Source: Chondrosia reniformis
Lineage: Eukaryota; Porifera; Demospongiae; Chondrillida; Chondrillidae
NCBI GenBank assembly: GCA_947172415.1
Contig: OX359194.1
Span: 1,054,001-1,118,000, forward strand
Direction: 5' to 3'
DNA: 64,000 nt
Below the pieces are notes generated by a model. That model had not been told where the DNA came from. It did no database searches and saw only the letters and a list, made by a program, of their open reading frames with translations. The translations under genes and the position numbers were made by a program. Within the stretch, counting starts at the first letter, position 1. The number at the start of each line of letters is the position of its first letter. This document shows positions 31,512 to 42,200 of the stretch, one piece after another.

Positions 31512-34273
31512 GAGTATAAGCTGGTATTATGGGACGGAGGATATTATGAGACACTTCGGTGAAAGTTGATCAAATCTTGTTCACCGGTAGTTCTAACTAC
31601 TTGCTAACTGCACCTAAAATAGTTCGCTCTGTACTGGTGGGAGTGGCTGTCCAGCCCCGTTTGAACTTTGAACTAATTACTGCAATCACGTGGCAAGCGA
31701 CATTGAACTCGAGAACCCTCTCTAGAACGTGGTAAGCATTCTATGAGAATTTGTGTGCGTATTTCTTCTAAAAATTCGCTCCCCGCGGCCCACTTGACTC
31801 GACAGAACTATCTAAGTAAACCTTGGGCAACCTTACGTAAACGTATTTACATAAGGTTCTGTGGAATTATGATAGCAATTTCCTGTTGTCAAACCTAATG
31901 GTAGCTGTATATATATAGGCATTGATCGAGGTTGCAAGGTTATATTAGTCATAGTCAGATGAAATCAAACCCTACAAGTGCGAACATATTTATCAATATT
32001 CTCATTGACCATTGTTGTGTTACTCTACTTCATATTCATTAACACGCCTACCATAGATGGCTGCTAAACGTAAGCAATGGAGTGATGTGAGCATGGCTGC
32101 TGCTGTTGAACAGGTCCAGAAACAAGAATTGTCACTAAGAGAAGCATCGAGATTGTACAACATTCCCTTGGAGACACTTAGAAGAAGAGTGAATGGAACA
32201 GTGGCAATAGATTGTCGACCTGGACCAAGAACGGTCTTAACAGAAGATGAAGAGACAAAACTAGCCGATTACCTACTTCAAATGAGCGAAATGGGGTATG
32301 GACTGACCCGTGAAGGAGTAATGGGAATGGCTTATTCAATCGTTGAGAGAAGCAAACGACCACATCCTTTCCAGAATGGAAGTGCAGGAAGGGCTTGGTT
32401 TGAAGGGTTTATGAGGCGAAAGCCCTACCTGACAATAAGGTCCCCTCAGTCATTGTCATATTGTCGAGCTATCTCTGCTAACAAAGTAACCATTAATGAC
32501 TTCTTCGGTAAACTAGGGTCTCTTTATGGAAAGCTTAACCTGATATCAAAACCAATGCAAATCTTCAATTGTGACGAGACTGGAGTAACAGTTGTTTTCA
32601 AGCCAAACAAAGTCATTGCAGAGTTAGGGAAAAAACATGTGTATGCCATATCAGCTGCTGAAAGGGGGAAAACACATACCATTTTGTCATGTGTGTCAGC
32701 AACTGGATTTATGGTACCCCCAATGATAATCTACCCACGCAAAACGTGTGTGCCAGATAAGCTGAAGGAAGGAGCATTCCCCAACACCCTGTTTAAAAAC
32801 AGTGAGAGTGGCTGGATAAATTCTGAATTGTTTGTCGAATGGTTTACATTTTTTCTAAAAAGCATTCCACCAGTTCGTCCTGTTTTGCTAGTACAAGATG
32901 GCCATAGCTCTCATGTTTGTATTGAATTGATTGAGATGGCACGTGCCAATGATGTGTGCCTATTATGTTTGCCAGCTCATACCTCACACATTCTCCAACC
33001 CTTAGATGTTGGGGTTTTCAAATCGTTCAAATCCAATTTCAACAAGGCTTGTGGTAACTACATGAAACAGAATCCGGGAAGGGTCATCACCACTGATATA
33101 TTGGCCTCAATGGTGGGCCAAGCATATCCAACTGCATTCACTCCAGTGAATATCTTGAGTGGGTTTAAGAAGACAGGAATTTATCCTTTTAATCCCAGCT
33201 CAGTTGATGACCGGCAACTGGCACCATCTAATGCACTCTCAACTCTTACCACTACAGCTACTTCGAATTTGCCAGAGCAGCCACTTCCAGAGGATGTACC
33301 AAGTGACAAACAGCCTGTGCTTTTTTCGCCAGAGAAGGAGAAACGCTTTACACAACGGTTTGAGGAAGGCTACAACATTCTAGATGAAGAATACATTGCA
33401 TGGGTTAGAATTAATCACCCAGAACACTGCTTAAGTGTTGGTAGTAGCTCAAATGTGTCAGCTACTTCAGGTACAAATCATATGCTTGCAAGCAAGACAT
33501 CTAGCTGCCCAAGTTCTCTAGATCAGCAGTCTAAAAATGACATATTAAGTGACATTCTCGTCCTGCCTAAGCCTAAAGACAAGTCTGGACGGAAAAGAAA
33601 GGCTGGTATCAACCAAAAAACGGTTTGTCTTACTGATGATGAGGTTTTTGATGGTCTAAAGGCTGAAGACCAAAAGAAGAAAGAAAATAAGCTGAAAAGG
33701 ATTGAAAGAGAACAAATTCGTGAGAAGAAAAAGGCTGAAAAAGAGAGATTAAAAAAAGAAAAAGAAGAGAAAAAGAAACAGAAGGAGTTGGCAAAGCAAG
33801 CAAGAATGGCAAGTGATGGTCCAGAAGAACTAGACAGAATGCTCAGTGGACTCACTCTTGATGGAAATGATTCGGATGATGCAGTATGCCCGAAATGTGG
33901 TCTACTATACTCAGCCGACGAAGAAAACCTATGGGTCTATTGTGACAAGTGTTCTTCGTGGTACGATTTTAAATGTACCGAGTTAAGAAGTGAGAGATAC
34001 CTCCCTCCCACTTATATTTGTGATTCCTGCAAAAAGTTTCAACTTTAGTGTGTGACCCTTAATTGGAACACCTGTCCCAAAATACCAACTTATGTTACTA
34101 TTTGTACAAGTATGATTTTTATCTCTGACTGATATGTTGAATGAAATGTTTTTATGATTTTAGATATATATGGATGTGTGCATGATGTGTAGAAAATTTG
34201 AAGTGAATACATTGAGTAACAATGGAGTTATTACATTTTGTGATTTCCTGTCTCATAATAGCACCGGTTACTC
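31512..34273 (+). mobile_element. Pogo/Tigger-like DNA transposon, complete
   Basis: The site is CATCTA-TA-TCCAT in the sister spacer (5906-5918). Here it reads CATCTATA, then the element starting GAGTATAAGCTGGTATTATG and ending CATAATAGCACCGGTTACTC, then TATCCAT. The target duplication is therefore TA (31510-31511 and 34274-34275) and the ends are imperfect inverted repeats of about 30 bp sharing GAGTA and ATTATGRGAC. The element is 2762 bp with one intronless intact gene. It is found in only one of three spacers, so it inserted after the spacers duplicated and is probably young. Confidence 0.93.
32057..34048 (+). CDS. Pogo/Tigger-family transposase with C-terminal PHD-like finger
   Basis: 663 residues, intact. 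An N-terminal pogo/CENP-B type helix-turn-helix (about 5-50: LSLREASRLYNIPLETLRRR) would bind the inverted ends. A second HTH-like segment follows (about 60-125). The DDE_1 catalytic core has Asp173 (FNCDETG), Asp281 (VQDGHSSH) and Asp317 (LQPLDVGVF), a DDD triad with D35D spacing as in pogo-type enzymes. Residues about 540-583 are a Lys/Glu-rich coiled coil. The C-terminus (611-658) is a PHD-like zinc finger with CX2C, CX2C, CX2C pairs, but the usual His is Asp637 (WYDFKC). It should cut and paste its element at TA sites in the nucleus. A minus-strand frame at 33523-33855 is a shadow. Confidence 0.93.
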   Translation: MAAKRKQWSDVSMAAAVEQVQKQELSLREASRLYNIPLETLRRRVNGTVAIDCRPGPRTVLTEDEETKLADYLLQMSEMGYGLTREGVMGMAYSIVERSKRPHPFQNGSAGRAWFEGFMRRKPYLTIRSPQSLSYCRAISANKVTINDFFGKLGSLYGKLNLISKPMQIFNCDETGVTVVFKPNKVIAELGKKHVYAISAAERGKTHTILSCVSATGFMVPPMIIYPRKTCVPDKLKEGAFPNTLFKNSESGWINSELFVEWFTFFLKSIPPVRPVLLVQDGHSSHVCIELIEMARANDVCLLCLPAHTSHILQPLDVGVFKSFKSNFNKACGNYMKQNPGRVITTDILASMVGQAYPTAFTPVNILSGFKKTGIYPFNPSSVDDRQLAPSNALSTLTTTATSNLPEQPLPEDVPSDKQPVLFSPEKEKRFTQRFEEGYNILDEEYIAWVRINHPEHCLSVGSSSNVSATSGTNHMLASKTSSCPSSLDQQSKNDILSDILVLPKPKDKSGRKRKAGINQKTVCLTDDEVFDGLKAEDQKKKENKLKRIEREQIREKKKAEKERLKKEKEEKKKQKELAKQARMASDGPEELDRMLSGLTLDGNDSDDAVCPKCGLLYSADEENLWVYCDKCSSWYDFKCTELRSERYLPPTYICDSCKKFQL

Positions 34274-34619
34274 TATCCATTCTGTATTTATCAAAAGAAA
34301 AAATAACACAATAGCTAGCGCAAAGAGCGTAAAAGATAATCAGTGATTCTTGTTAAATAATTATATTACACTTGTGACGTTGTCCTGTGTTGTGCATGAA
34401 ACATGCTGATTGATATGTCAGTTCATGTTCTTGCAAGAGCTTGTCAAATAAAAGATCACTGCTGAAATAATCAGAGGTTCATTAAGATATAGCTACTGCT
34501 TGTTTATTAATTAAGCACTTCTATTCATGGGGTCACTTCTATTCATGGGGTCACTTTTTATGATTTGCTTCGCTGGATAGCCATGAATGATTTCTATTCG
34601 AAATTCAATAACGATAACA

Positions 34620-35612
34620 ACTTGCTGAATAGGTCGGGTTATGTTCTACATGCACTCTATTGTTCTCGAACACGACATCGAAAACAATAAACAAAATTTT
34701 GCTTCCACGATTTCCGCCAAGTTCCACGTTGTTTCCCGCCGACAATTTCTAATAAATAGGCAAGGAAATTTTCAGTCGTTGGCCTCCGGGCTATCAACTC
34801 TGGAGGTCTACTTTGGTGTGGATCGATGCGAAAACCATTCTTGGAGTACGAGCAATGGTACATGCCTTTCCGAAGGGTCATCGGTGTTCGTATAGTGGGG
34901 TGGTCTCTCTACCAATGGGTTAGTGCCTGGAGATGTATCTCACTATTAATCCTGCTCGTGTGTTAAATTGGCACTTGCGGATTCTTGCTATACGACCCGT
35001 ACCTGGAGGTTGGTGTGGTCCAGTGCCACTACGTAGTCGGTCAGGAAGCTATTGTAGGCTGCCACATCAGGTTGGTTTAGAAGCATTTGCATTTGCATTT
35101 GGATACATGCGCATGTGCTCAATGTTTATGTCCTATGCTGGTAATTATGTATTCTCTAATTCTTTTCTTATAGTTCATCGATGGGTCCCTACTCTAAAGC
35201 AACCTGGCCGATCCCAATGAGCTAAAGTCTGTGTACAGTACTCTCAAGCTGTGTTGTGTGCACATGATGATTCTCATTGGTGGGAGTTTGTGGTCCGCCA
35301 GGGTCGGGCTTGTTCTGTCCGTAGCGTGAGGCAGGGCAAGACTAGTAACTGGTCACAGGTCGGTCAGGTACGCCGGACCGTTCCCGAGCAACTTCTCTTA
35401 CGACGCAAGTAGTGGAAGTGTCAAACAGAGTTGAGAAACCGGAGGCCTTTTGGGGCACGAAGTACTTCTACCTCCACGTGGTGTGCCCTGGGATCACTTT
35501 TACACTCAGTAAGGTGATGCGAAAAGAAGTACTGCAGCACCGTTCCAGTAACACTCAAAAGGAGAAGAAAGAGCCCATTTACAACCATGAAGAACGTGTT
35601 TAAGAACTGCAT
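34620..35612. other. GC-richer conserved block, second copy
   Basis: Counterpart of 6240-7230 with the same short frames (34933-35220, 35412-35603 plus; 35421-35612 minus). One base lost near 34710 shifts the first frame relative to the other two copies, which argues against coding constraint there. Confidence 0.35.
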
Positions 35613-35934
35613 TGTTTGAACATTTTTTTAATTTAAAACCATGTAGTCTACATGTATATTTCAGAATTGTCAAGCAAAAATGATCATTGTGCAGTGGTTC
35701 TATACATTCCCAATTGTCGATAATGATGAATTCATGGATGAGATTGGTATATAAATATTAGATCTAAATTAAAATATTACGCAGCTCATCGCAAATGCAT
35801 ATACATCTATGTAAGTATTCAGTATACTCTTGTAAATTATTGCGTAACAAGTATTATAAAAATCCAAGCGGCCCATGTCCCTTAGATTGCGTGTATCATA
35901 ATAATTATGGCATTATGTCATTATGTTGTATGTC

Positions 35935-36015
35935 AAGAAAAGGAAAACGATAAAGGAAAAAAAGGAAAAAAGGAGGAAAGTAAAACGATAAAGGAAAAAA
36001 AGAATAAAAGGATTT
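35935..36015 (+). repeat. Purine-rich tract, short copy
   Basis: A/G-only stretch matching 7532-7712 but less than half its length. Confidence 0.7.
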
Positions 36016-36033
36016 AAGTACGTAACATGATGT

Positions 36034-36213
36034 GTACTCCAGAGAATAAGAAAAGAGGGGGTAGTGTACCAAGTCCCTTGCAAGCACCGCAACAGGAACT
36101 ATATAGGTGAGACAAAGAGGACTCTTAAGGTGAGACTTGGGGAGCACAAACAGGCAGTAAGGAGAGGTATTTCTAACAATATAACATTGCTGTTCAGACC
36201 TGGGGTGGGGTGA
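36034..36213 (+). pseudogene. GIY-YIG endonuclease relic, second copy
   Basis: VVYQVPCKHRNRNYIGETKR then TLKVRLGEHK, ended by TGA at the same place as the first copy. The PC is canonical here; one of the Cys positions is Arg. Confidence 0.7.
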
Positions 36214-36479
36214 TGAACTTGAACAGCGGTATGCAACTACGTATACAGTGTAAAACGTGTAATCCTGCACTTATTCTAACCTGGCTGTCGTATCGTATTC
36301 ATTTTTTTATTCATTTAACCACCATTTATCTTATTTTGATGTTATCACCTTCTTTACTATAAATTTGATACCTTATACTTGTTCTATTATGACTAATGAA
36401 GACCACATGTTCAAAATGTCTTTGAAATCACAATATTGTTTTTGTTTGTTTGACTGCTACGTGATTGCTCAAGAATTAT

Positions 36480-37028
36480 CTATATGCTTAACTATGGCTG
36501 GCCCATGTCCCTAATATTGTGGGTACCATAATTGCAATACATATTTAATGTCATTTATAAAAAATGAAAGTACATAAAAAGAAATAGGAAGATGATACAC
36601 ATAATTAGCTAAGTATTTTTGCTTGCCTCCAATTTGATCTTTAAAATTTCAGTGAAATCCCAGAAGAGGAGAATGTTTGGGACATACAAAAAAACTGTAT
36701 CTTTTCAGTCACATCCACTATTGTTGGGTATGGTGGACAGTGTACTTAGCTCACCCAGTGATGGGACAACCAATTCAATATGGATATATAGAGTATTTCT
36801 CGTTTATGCATGTGTTTTCTTAAACGTATATATGTGTATATACATACTTCATGGATTTATATACATAAACATTCTCTATATCCAATGACAGCATAGTTGT
36901 TTAGTCAATTATTCTATATCACCTCCTCAATCTAAAAGGAATAACTTCATGCAGGTTCATTTTTGATTTTCAATTCATATTGTTATGGTTGTTTCAATTT
37001 TAAATGTTAACCACATTTTATAATATAG
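36480..37028 (+). other. Spacer segment, nothing recognised
   Basis: It contains about 330 bases also present in the C-D spacer but deleted from the A-B spacer (junction near 8190). Frame 36619-36888 is not shared as an open frame and has no motif. Confidence 0.4.
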
Positions 37029-37291
37029 TAATGGCATGAGTAGTAGTGGCATATGTAATTTTTACTAGCTAGATTGAGAGAGTTAAATTTGAAGGAGAAA
37101 TTGACAAACATGGTCTCCACTGTGGTGAGTTACAAATAATAAAGTAAAGAATATTTGTGCAACACTTCAGTAAAAGCTTTAAGTATATACAATTGTGCAA
37201 TGCCTGACATGCATCTGTATATATATAGGATCAGTACAAGTTGTGTTATGAGATTCTTCAAGCTTACTTGTGCTACTTCAAGATTGTGTGA
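37029..37291 (+). pseudogene. RPTP D2 relic, second copy
   Basis: 37029-37124 and 37229-37291 match 8392-8487 and 8592-8660. The final exon ends one codon earlier here (GTG TGA). Confidence 0.8.
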
Positions 37292-37374
37292 AACTAATCA
37301 TCTAATTGTCATTTTTTCTTTCAAAATGAAACTTTAAGGGTCACTTACAAACATATACTGACTCATTAAACTTG

Positions 37375-37640
37375 TCTGCCGGAAGTTACCCTGTATATAG
37401 AACATCGGGAAGAGAGGCGTCAGAATAATAGACACATATGCTAGACCATAGACTAATCGTCCACGTTAACGCGTTGTGTATATACCATGCAATAAAATTC
37501 GTTTGTCCGAAAGGCCGTCTGTGTATGGGCACACCTAATATGCGATATATAATCGGATTGTCGGAAACGTAACGTAACGTGTTAACCCGGAAGTAAAGCT
37601 TGTATGCTCAGGAGTTAGTTGTGTCGTCCTTCACGTCTCC
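37375..37640 (+). promoter_or_regulatory. Candidate promoter region upstream of C
   Basis: Counterpart of 8735-9010, with both CCGGAAGT cores and CGTAACGTAACGTG kept. About 110 bases following it, present before B and D, are deleted here. Confidence 0.3.
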
Positions 37641-38886
37641 GACTCTTCTTTCGGCTGTATAATATGAAAGATTAACGAGATCGAGAACGAGATACTGTCT
37701 ATATTAATTGAAGTGAGCCGGTTTACTCTGATATTAAGGTTTGTGTGTAATTAATCCTTTTAATTAGTAACCATTGAAACATGTTCTACTTAGAGGTCAT
37801 TTCACAAGTTAAGGTAGGGAATGGTTTGTGTAAGTCTAGTGCTCTAGTTAATGTCTATACAAATAAGCTAGAACTAGTTATGCAAAGCCTCACACACGCT
37901 TCGAAGGAATATGCAATATACTATTGTCTGAATCCTGTTAGTATTTGTACATCGTACGTTTAGATTTTAACATCAAAATTATTATTATTATTACAGGTAA
38001 GCCCTTTCAGCATGTTAATAACTGTGTCTGTTTATTAATTGGACATCGAAAAGTGTCGTAAAACGACCCACAGAAAATATAAGCTCGATATATTAGTTAG
38101 TGTAGAAGGTTTTATTCTCAAAATCCTGTTTGTCCGATTATTGCATATAAAAATACGTCTTTAAGATGTCTTGCGCCTCGATAATTACTTAAATTTGTTA
38201 TAATTACTACCATTAAGGTCGTATAGTAAAAACTGTACATGTCTGATTAATGCAATCACCTTTGAATTACTGGCACCTCTTTAAGTCCCAGCAGATGTTT
38301 TTGAGAGGAACGTATGTTAGGCTTGCTATCAAGTTTAGCTACTAAACAATGGCAAGGTTTAGATATAATTTTTGTATACGTATAAGAGAAACATAATATG
38401 TAATGCAATGCATATCATGCAAAAATTATACTAATGTTGCAACTTGATATAGTCATGTTTATACAGTATTATATATTCACATTCATTATAAGCAATCTCT
38501 CAAACTTCAGTGTAATGGGGCAAATGTATATATAATTCTATACTTAACCCCTTGTGAGAGACTTGTATATAATACAGCTACCTCTCTTACACAGACCAAG
38601 TGCTACTATATATGTGATCAATGATGTCACTCTGATGCATTCATCATTGAGTTACAGTGCAATTAACCCTGTGGAGTATACCTAGGTGTTTAGTTTTTAT
38701 CTGAAGCCATACTGGTGTAGGATCTTCTCTCTGTTGTGTTGTTGTGTTGTGTGAAGTAACTGATAAACCACAACTTGTATTATGATGATGTGTAAAATTG
38801 AATGAGGACAACCATGTTTCTTTCACATCTCATACCTGTTGGAGAGTATCCTCTTTGAGATGTACCATTCTGTCTGGTTTGATTTT
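37641..38886 (+). other. Spacer upstream of C, nothing recognised
   Basis: Copy of 9115-10330 with small indels. No gene or element is recognised. Confidence 0.4.
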
Positions 38887-39055
38887 CAACTTGCTTGTCA
38901 TTATAGTAGACATTATAACTGATCTACTTGCTTGTCATTATAGTAGACATGTCTGATCTACTTGCTTGTCATTATAGTAGACATGTCTGATCTACTTATA
39001 GTAGATATGTTTGATCTACTTGCTTGTCAGTATAGTAGATATGTCTGAACTACTT
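38887..39055 (+). repeat. 34-bp minisatellite, about 5 degenerate copies
   Basis: Same unit as 10331-13690 (CTTGCTTGTCATTATAGTAG), ending about 85 bases before the gene C start codon. Confidence 0.9.
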
Positions 39056-39141
39056 GTCTGAGCTACAGTTTAATGATTCAAAATACCTCTGTTTGTTAGA
39101 TATAATTGGCTTCATAATTGAAGGTCTGTTGTGTAAAGGAA

Positions 39142-39214
39142 ATGAAAATGAAGCATACTCCTTCAACCCCTCTCCATTTGATGATACTGCTCTCTCTGCT
39201 TCCAGCACTAACAG
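39142..39214 (+). other. Gene C exon 1: signal peptide
   Basis: Encodes MKMKHTPSTPLHLMILLSLL then PALTG. Phase 1 donor GTAATT. Confidence 0.85.
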
Positions 39215-42200
39215 GTAATTCATTAGCAAAGGTTTATTTAAAGATTAAAGATTAGCAATGAATACGTATATGTACAAGCAATGTCAATTAATTAGTAATA
39301 ACTTCTCTGGTTTTGGTAACAACATTATTATAATGATATCCAGAAAATCTACTATATTGTACATATTTCTTTTTGAATATAGTTTGTCAGACTGTAACAG
39401 TAGGTGGACCAAATGACACATCAACTGAAAGATCTATCACACCCACCCTTGGTAACATGATACAGCTGTTTTGTTCACGACAAAGCTGGGCTAAGGATTG
39501 GTATACAACAGGTACTAAGGTTGCAGCAAAAGATGGAGAAATACGTACAACATCAGGACCTAATAGAAAATTGGAATTTGTTAACTTTAAGACATCACAA
39601 GTTGGAACATATAGTTGTATACTTGAGCCAGAAGGTTATCGTCGTAACACTACAACACTTTACGAAACCTTTACAGTAACTCTAGGTTAGTGCTAGGCAC
39701 AATTTCACACAAATGTAACAGTTCAGAGTAAAATGATTTCTGTGAAAATTGATTCCAGATATTTTAATTATGGCATTTGGTAGAGAATGATTGCCAAAGT
39801 TAGATCTCAATTTCTGTCTCATAGATTTTGTCCAAATTGTCATTGAAGTTAGAAATAGCTTGATAAAGCCCCAGGGGTTCACAAACAATCAACAATAACA
39901 TAATTTTATACCAATTGAGGAAGATCGCAGCATCCTGGATATTGATTGCTCAAAGATTATTTGTGAACCCCAGGGACTATCACTCGTAACTCTTATCTTC
40001 AGATACTCATACACAGCAATAAACCTTTATCAAGCTATTTTAAAATGTTTTGAAAAATCTCTGAAACAAGTTAAAAAACTACTACCTTCTGTTAGAAATA
40101 ACTTGTTGCAGTAGATTAAGCAAAATATTTGTCTTATTGTATATTTCTACCCTCAACTGTTATAAATGCATATATTTAATATGTATATATGGAGTGTATA
40201 TTTAGAAATGCATAGAAAAGGACAATATATATAATATATTACTATTTTCACTATATTTGAGCTAAAGTTTATAATGATAGATGATAGAGATTTCTTCTAA
40301 TTGCACAAGACTTTTCATTGAGATGGTTCGTCTTTAGTCTTTTTAGCTTCAAACTTCCGACTTCCCAAAAACTAAACAGCATCTTTAGATGCTCAAAAGA
40401 CTAAAGATCGACCTTGTCAAAGGTATAATGTGGTTGTGTTTCATTGTCTGTCAGCTGAGATTTGCTGTTTTGCATTCTCTTGTATATTATCTTGTGGTAC
40501 CTTTTTTGCCATCTTCTCCTATTCAAGTGAATATACAAAATACTGTGAGAGTTGGTGAGGACATTAACAAATCAGTTGTTACTTTAACACCAGATATAAA
40601 TGAACCTGTAAAGCTGGAGTGTGAGCGGACAGATAGAGATAGGAACTGGTACAATAATGGAAGTAAAGTTACTCCATTTGGACAACTTACTACAACAGAT
40701 ATGACAGGAGTTGCAACATTGTCTATCTCCGCATTGAATGTAAATAATGCTGGAAATTATACTTGTAAAGTAACTGCTAATGGTAATACAACAGAGTACA
40801 CAATAGTATTAGGTAAGCATAATTGATCGATGTAATATATATGTACGTAGTTGTGGTATTTGAATGTCTATCTGATACACTTAATCAGGTAGGCATACAA
40901 ATGTAAGGTAATAGATCTCCATACTGGTTGTTCAACAGCACACTGGTATTAAACTAAGTAAAAATATTTCTACCATCTTCTCTAATTAAGTAAATACACG
41001 AAATACTGTGAGAGTTGGAATGAACAGAAGTGAAGTAACAATCCTTAATGTAACACCAGATGTCAATGAACCTGTAAAGTTGGAATGTGAGTGGACGGCC
41101 GCAGGTCAGGATAAGTCCTGGTACAGTGATGGAATTGAAGTTTCTTCAGCATCTGGACAACTTAACATCACAGAAGAAAGTGGAACCTTAACTTTGTCTA
41201 TCTCCACATTCAATGAAAACTATACAGGATCCTACACTTGTATAATTGCTGATGCAACTAACTACACAGTAGTTTTACGTAAGAAAATTAACATACACAC
41301 TATATGGCTTATTCACCTAATTGAATTGGATTTGTTCAGTATATATGTATATAGTGTTATATAAATATGTACGTATGTTAACAGATGCCCATATTGTTAT
41401 GTCCAGCAATCCATGTATGAAGTTGGTCAATACTGAATAGTAGACCTTTTCAATGTTTCCTACATGTTATGCCTACACTGTAATGTATTAAAAAGCCTAT
41501 AAGGAACTAAACCTGGAGAGAGCTTGGGATGAGGATACAGGAGTCTTCTCTTTCTTCTTTTGCTCCACTTCTGGACTCATTACCTCCCCCACAAGACTCA
41601 GCTGGTCATGGATCAAGCAGTCCAGTTGTATAGTTGTACTGCTACTAACTGTCATCATAGTAATACTAGTATATTATACAAATTATTATCAATCATACAG
41701 ACAATATCTCCTGTGCAGGAGGTTGTCTTATTCCTACACATTACAGCTAATCATCTTAACATGTCTTTTTGATCTACCACTTCCTTTTCCTTCCAGTTCT
41801 ATACAATACTTTTTGGATCGGTTGTCCACATCGGACATTGCAATCGGTAAAAAGGGTTATCCCTGCATGGTGATGTCATTCTAGTGGAACGTTTGGTCAT
41901 ATGGTAGTCACGAGTGTTAATTGATTACCGATTGCAATGTCCAGTCGAACCAAAAAGGACTGTATCAAACACTCTCCTGACTAGTCCCGTCCCTGTATTT
42001 AACTTGATTTCTTTTCAACCTTCCCTTTAGACACATCTAAATCAGTGGTACCTACTACTAATCAAGGTACAACAACTGGTCAGCCATTTAATCCAACCAT
42101 TCTGATCGTAGTTGTATTACTGCTAATAGTCATCATAATATTGATAGTGATTGTAATACTTGGAATCGTTCTTTATTTAAAGTGAGTTTTATATGCATAC

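Noticed and set aside
33523-33855. Minus-strand 110-codon frame inside the transposase gene
   Set aside because: Shadow of the Lys/Glu-rich coiled coil on the coding strand.
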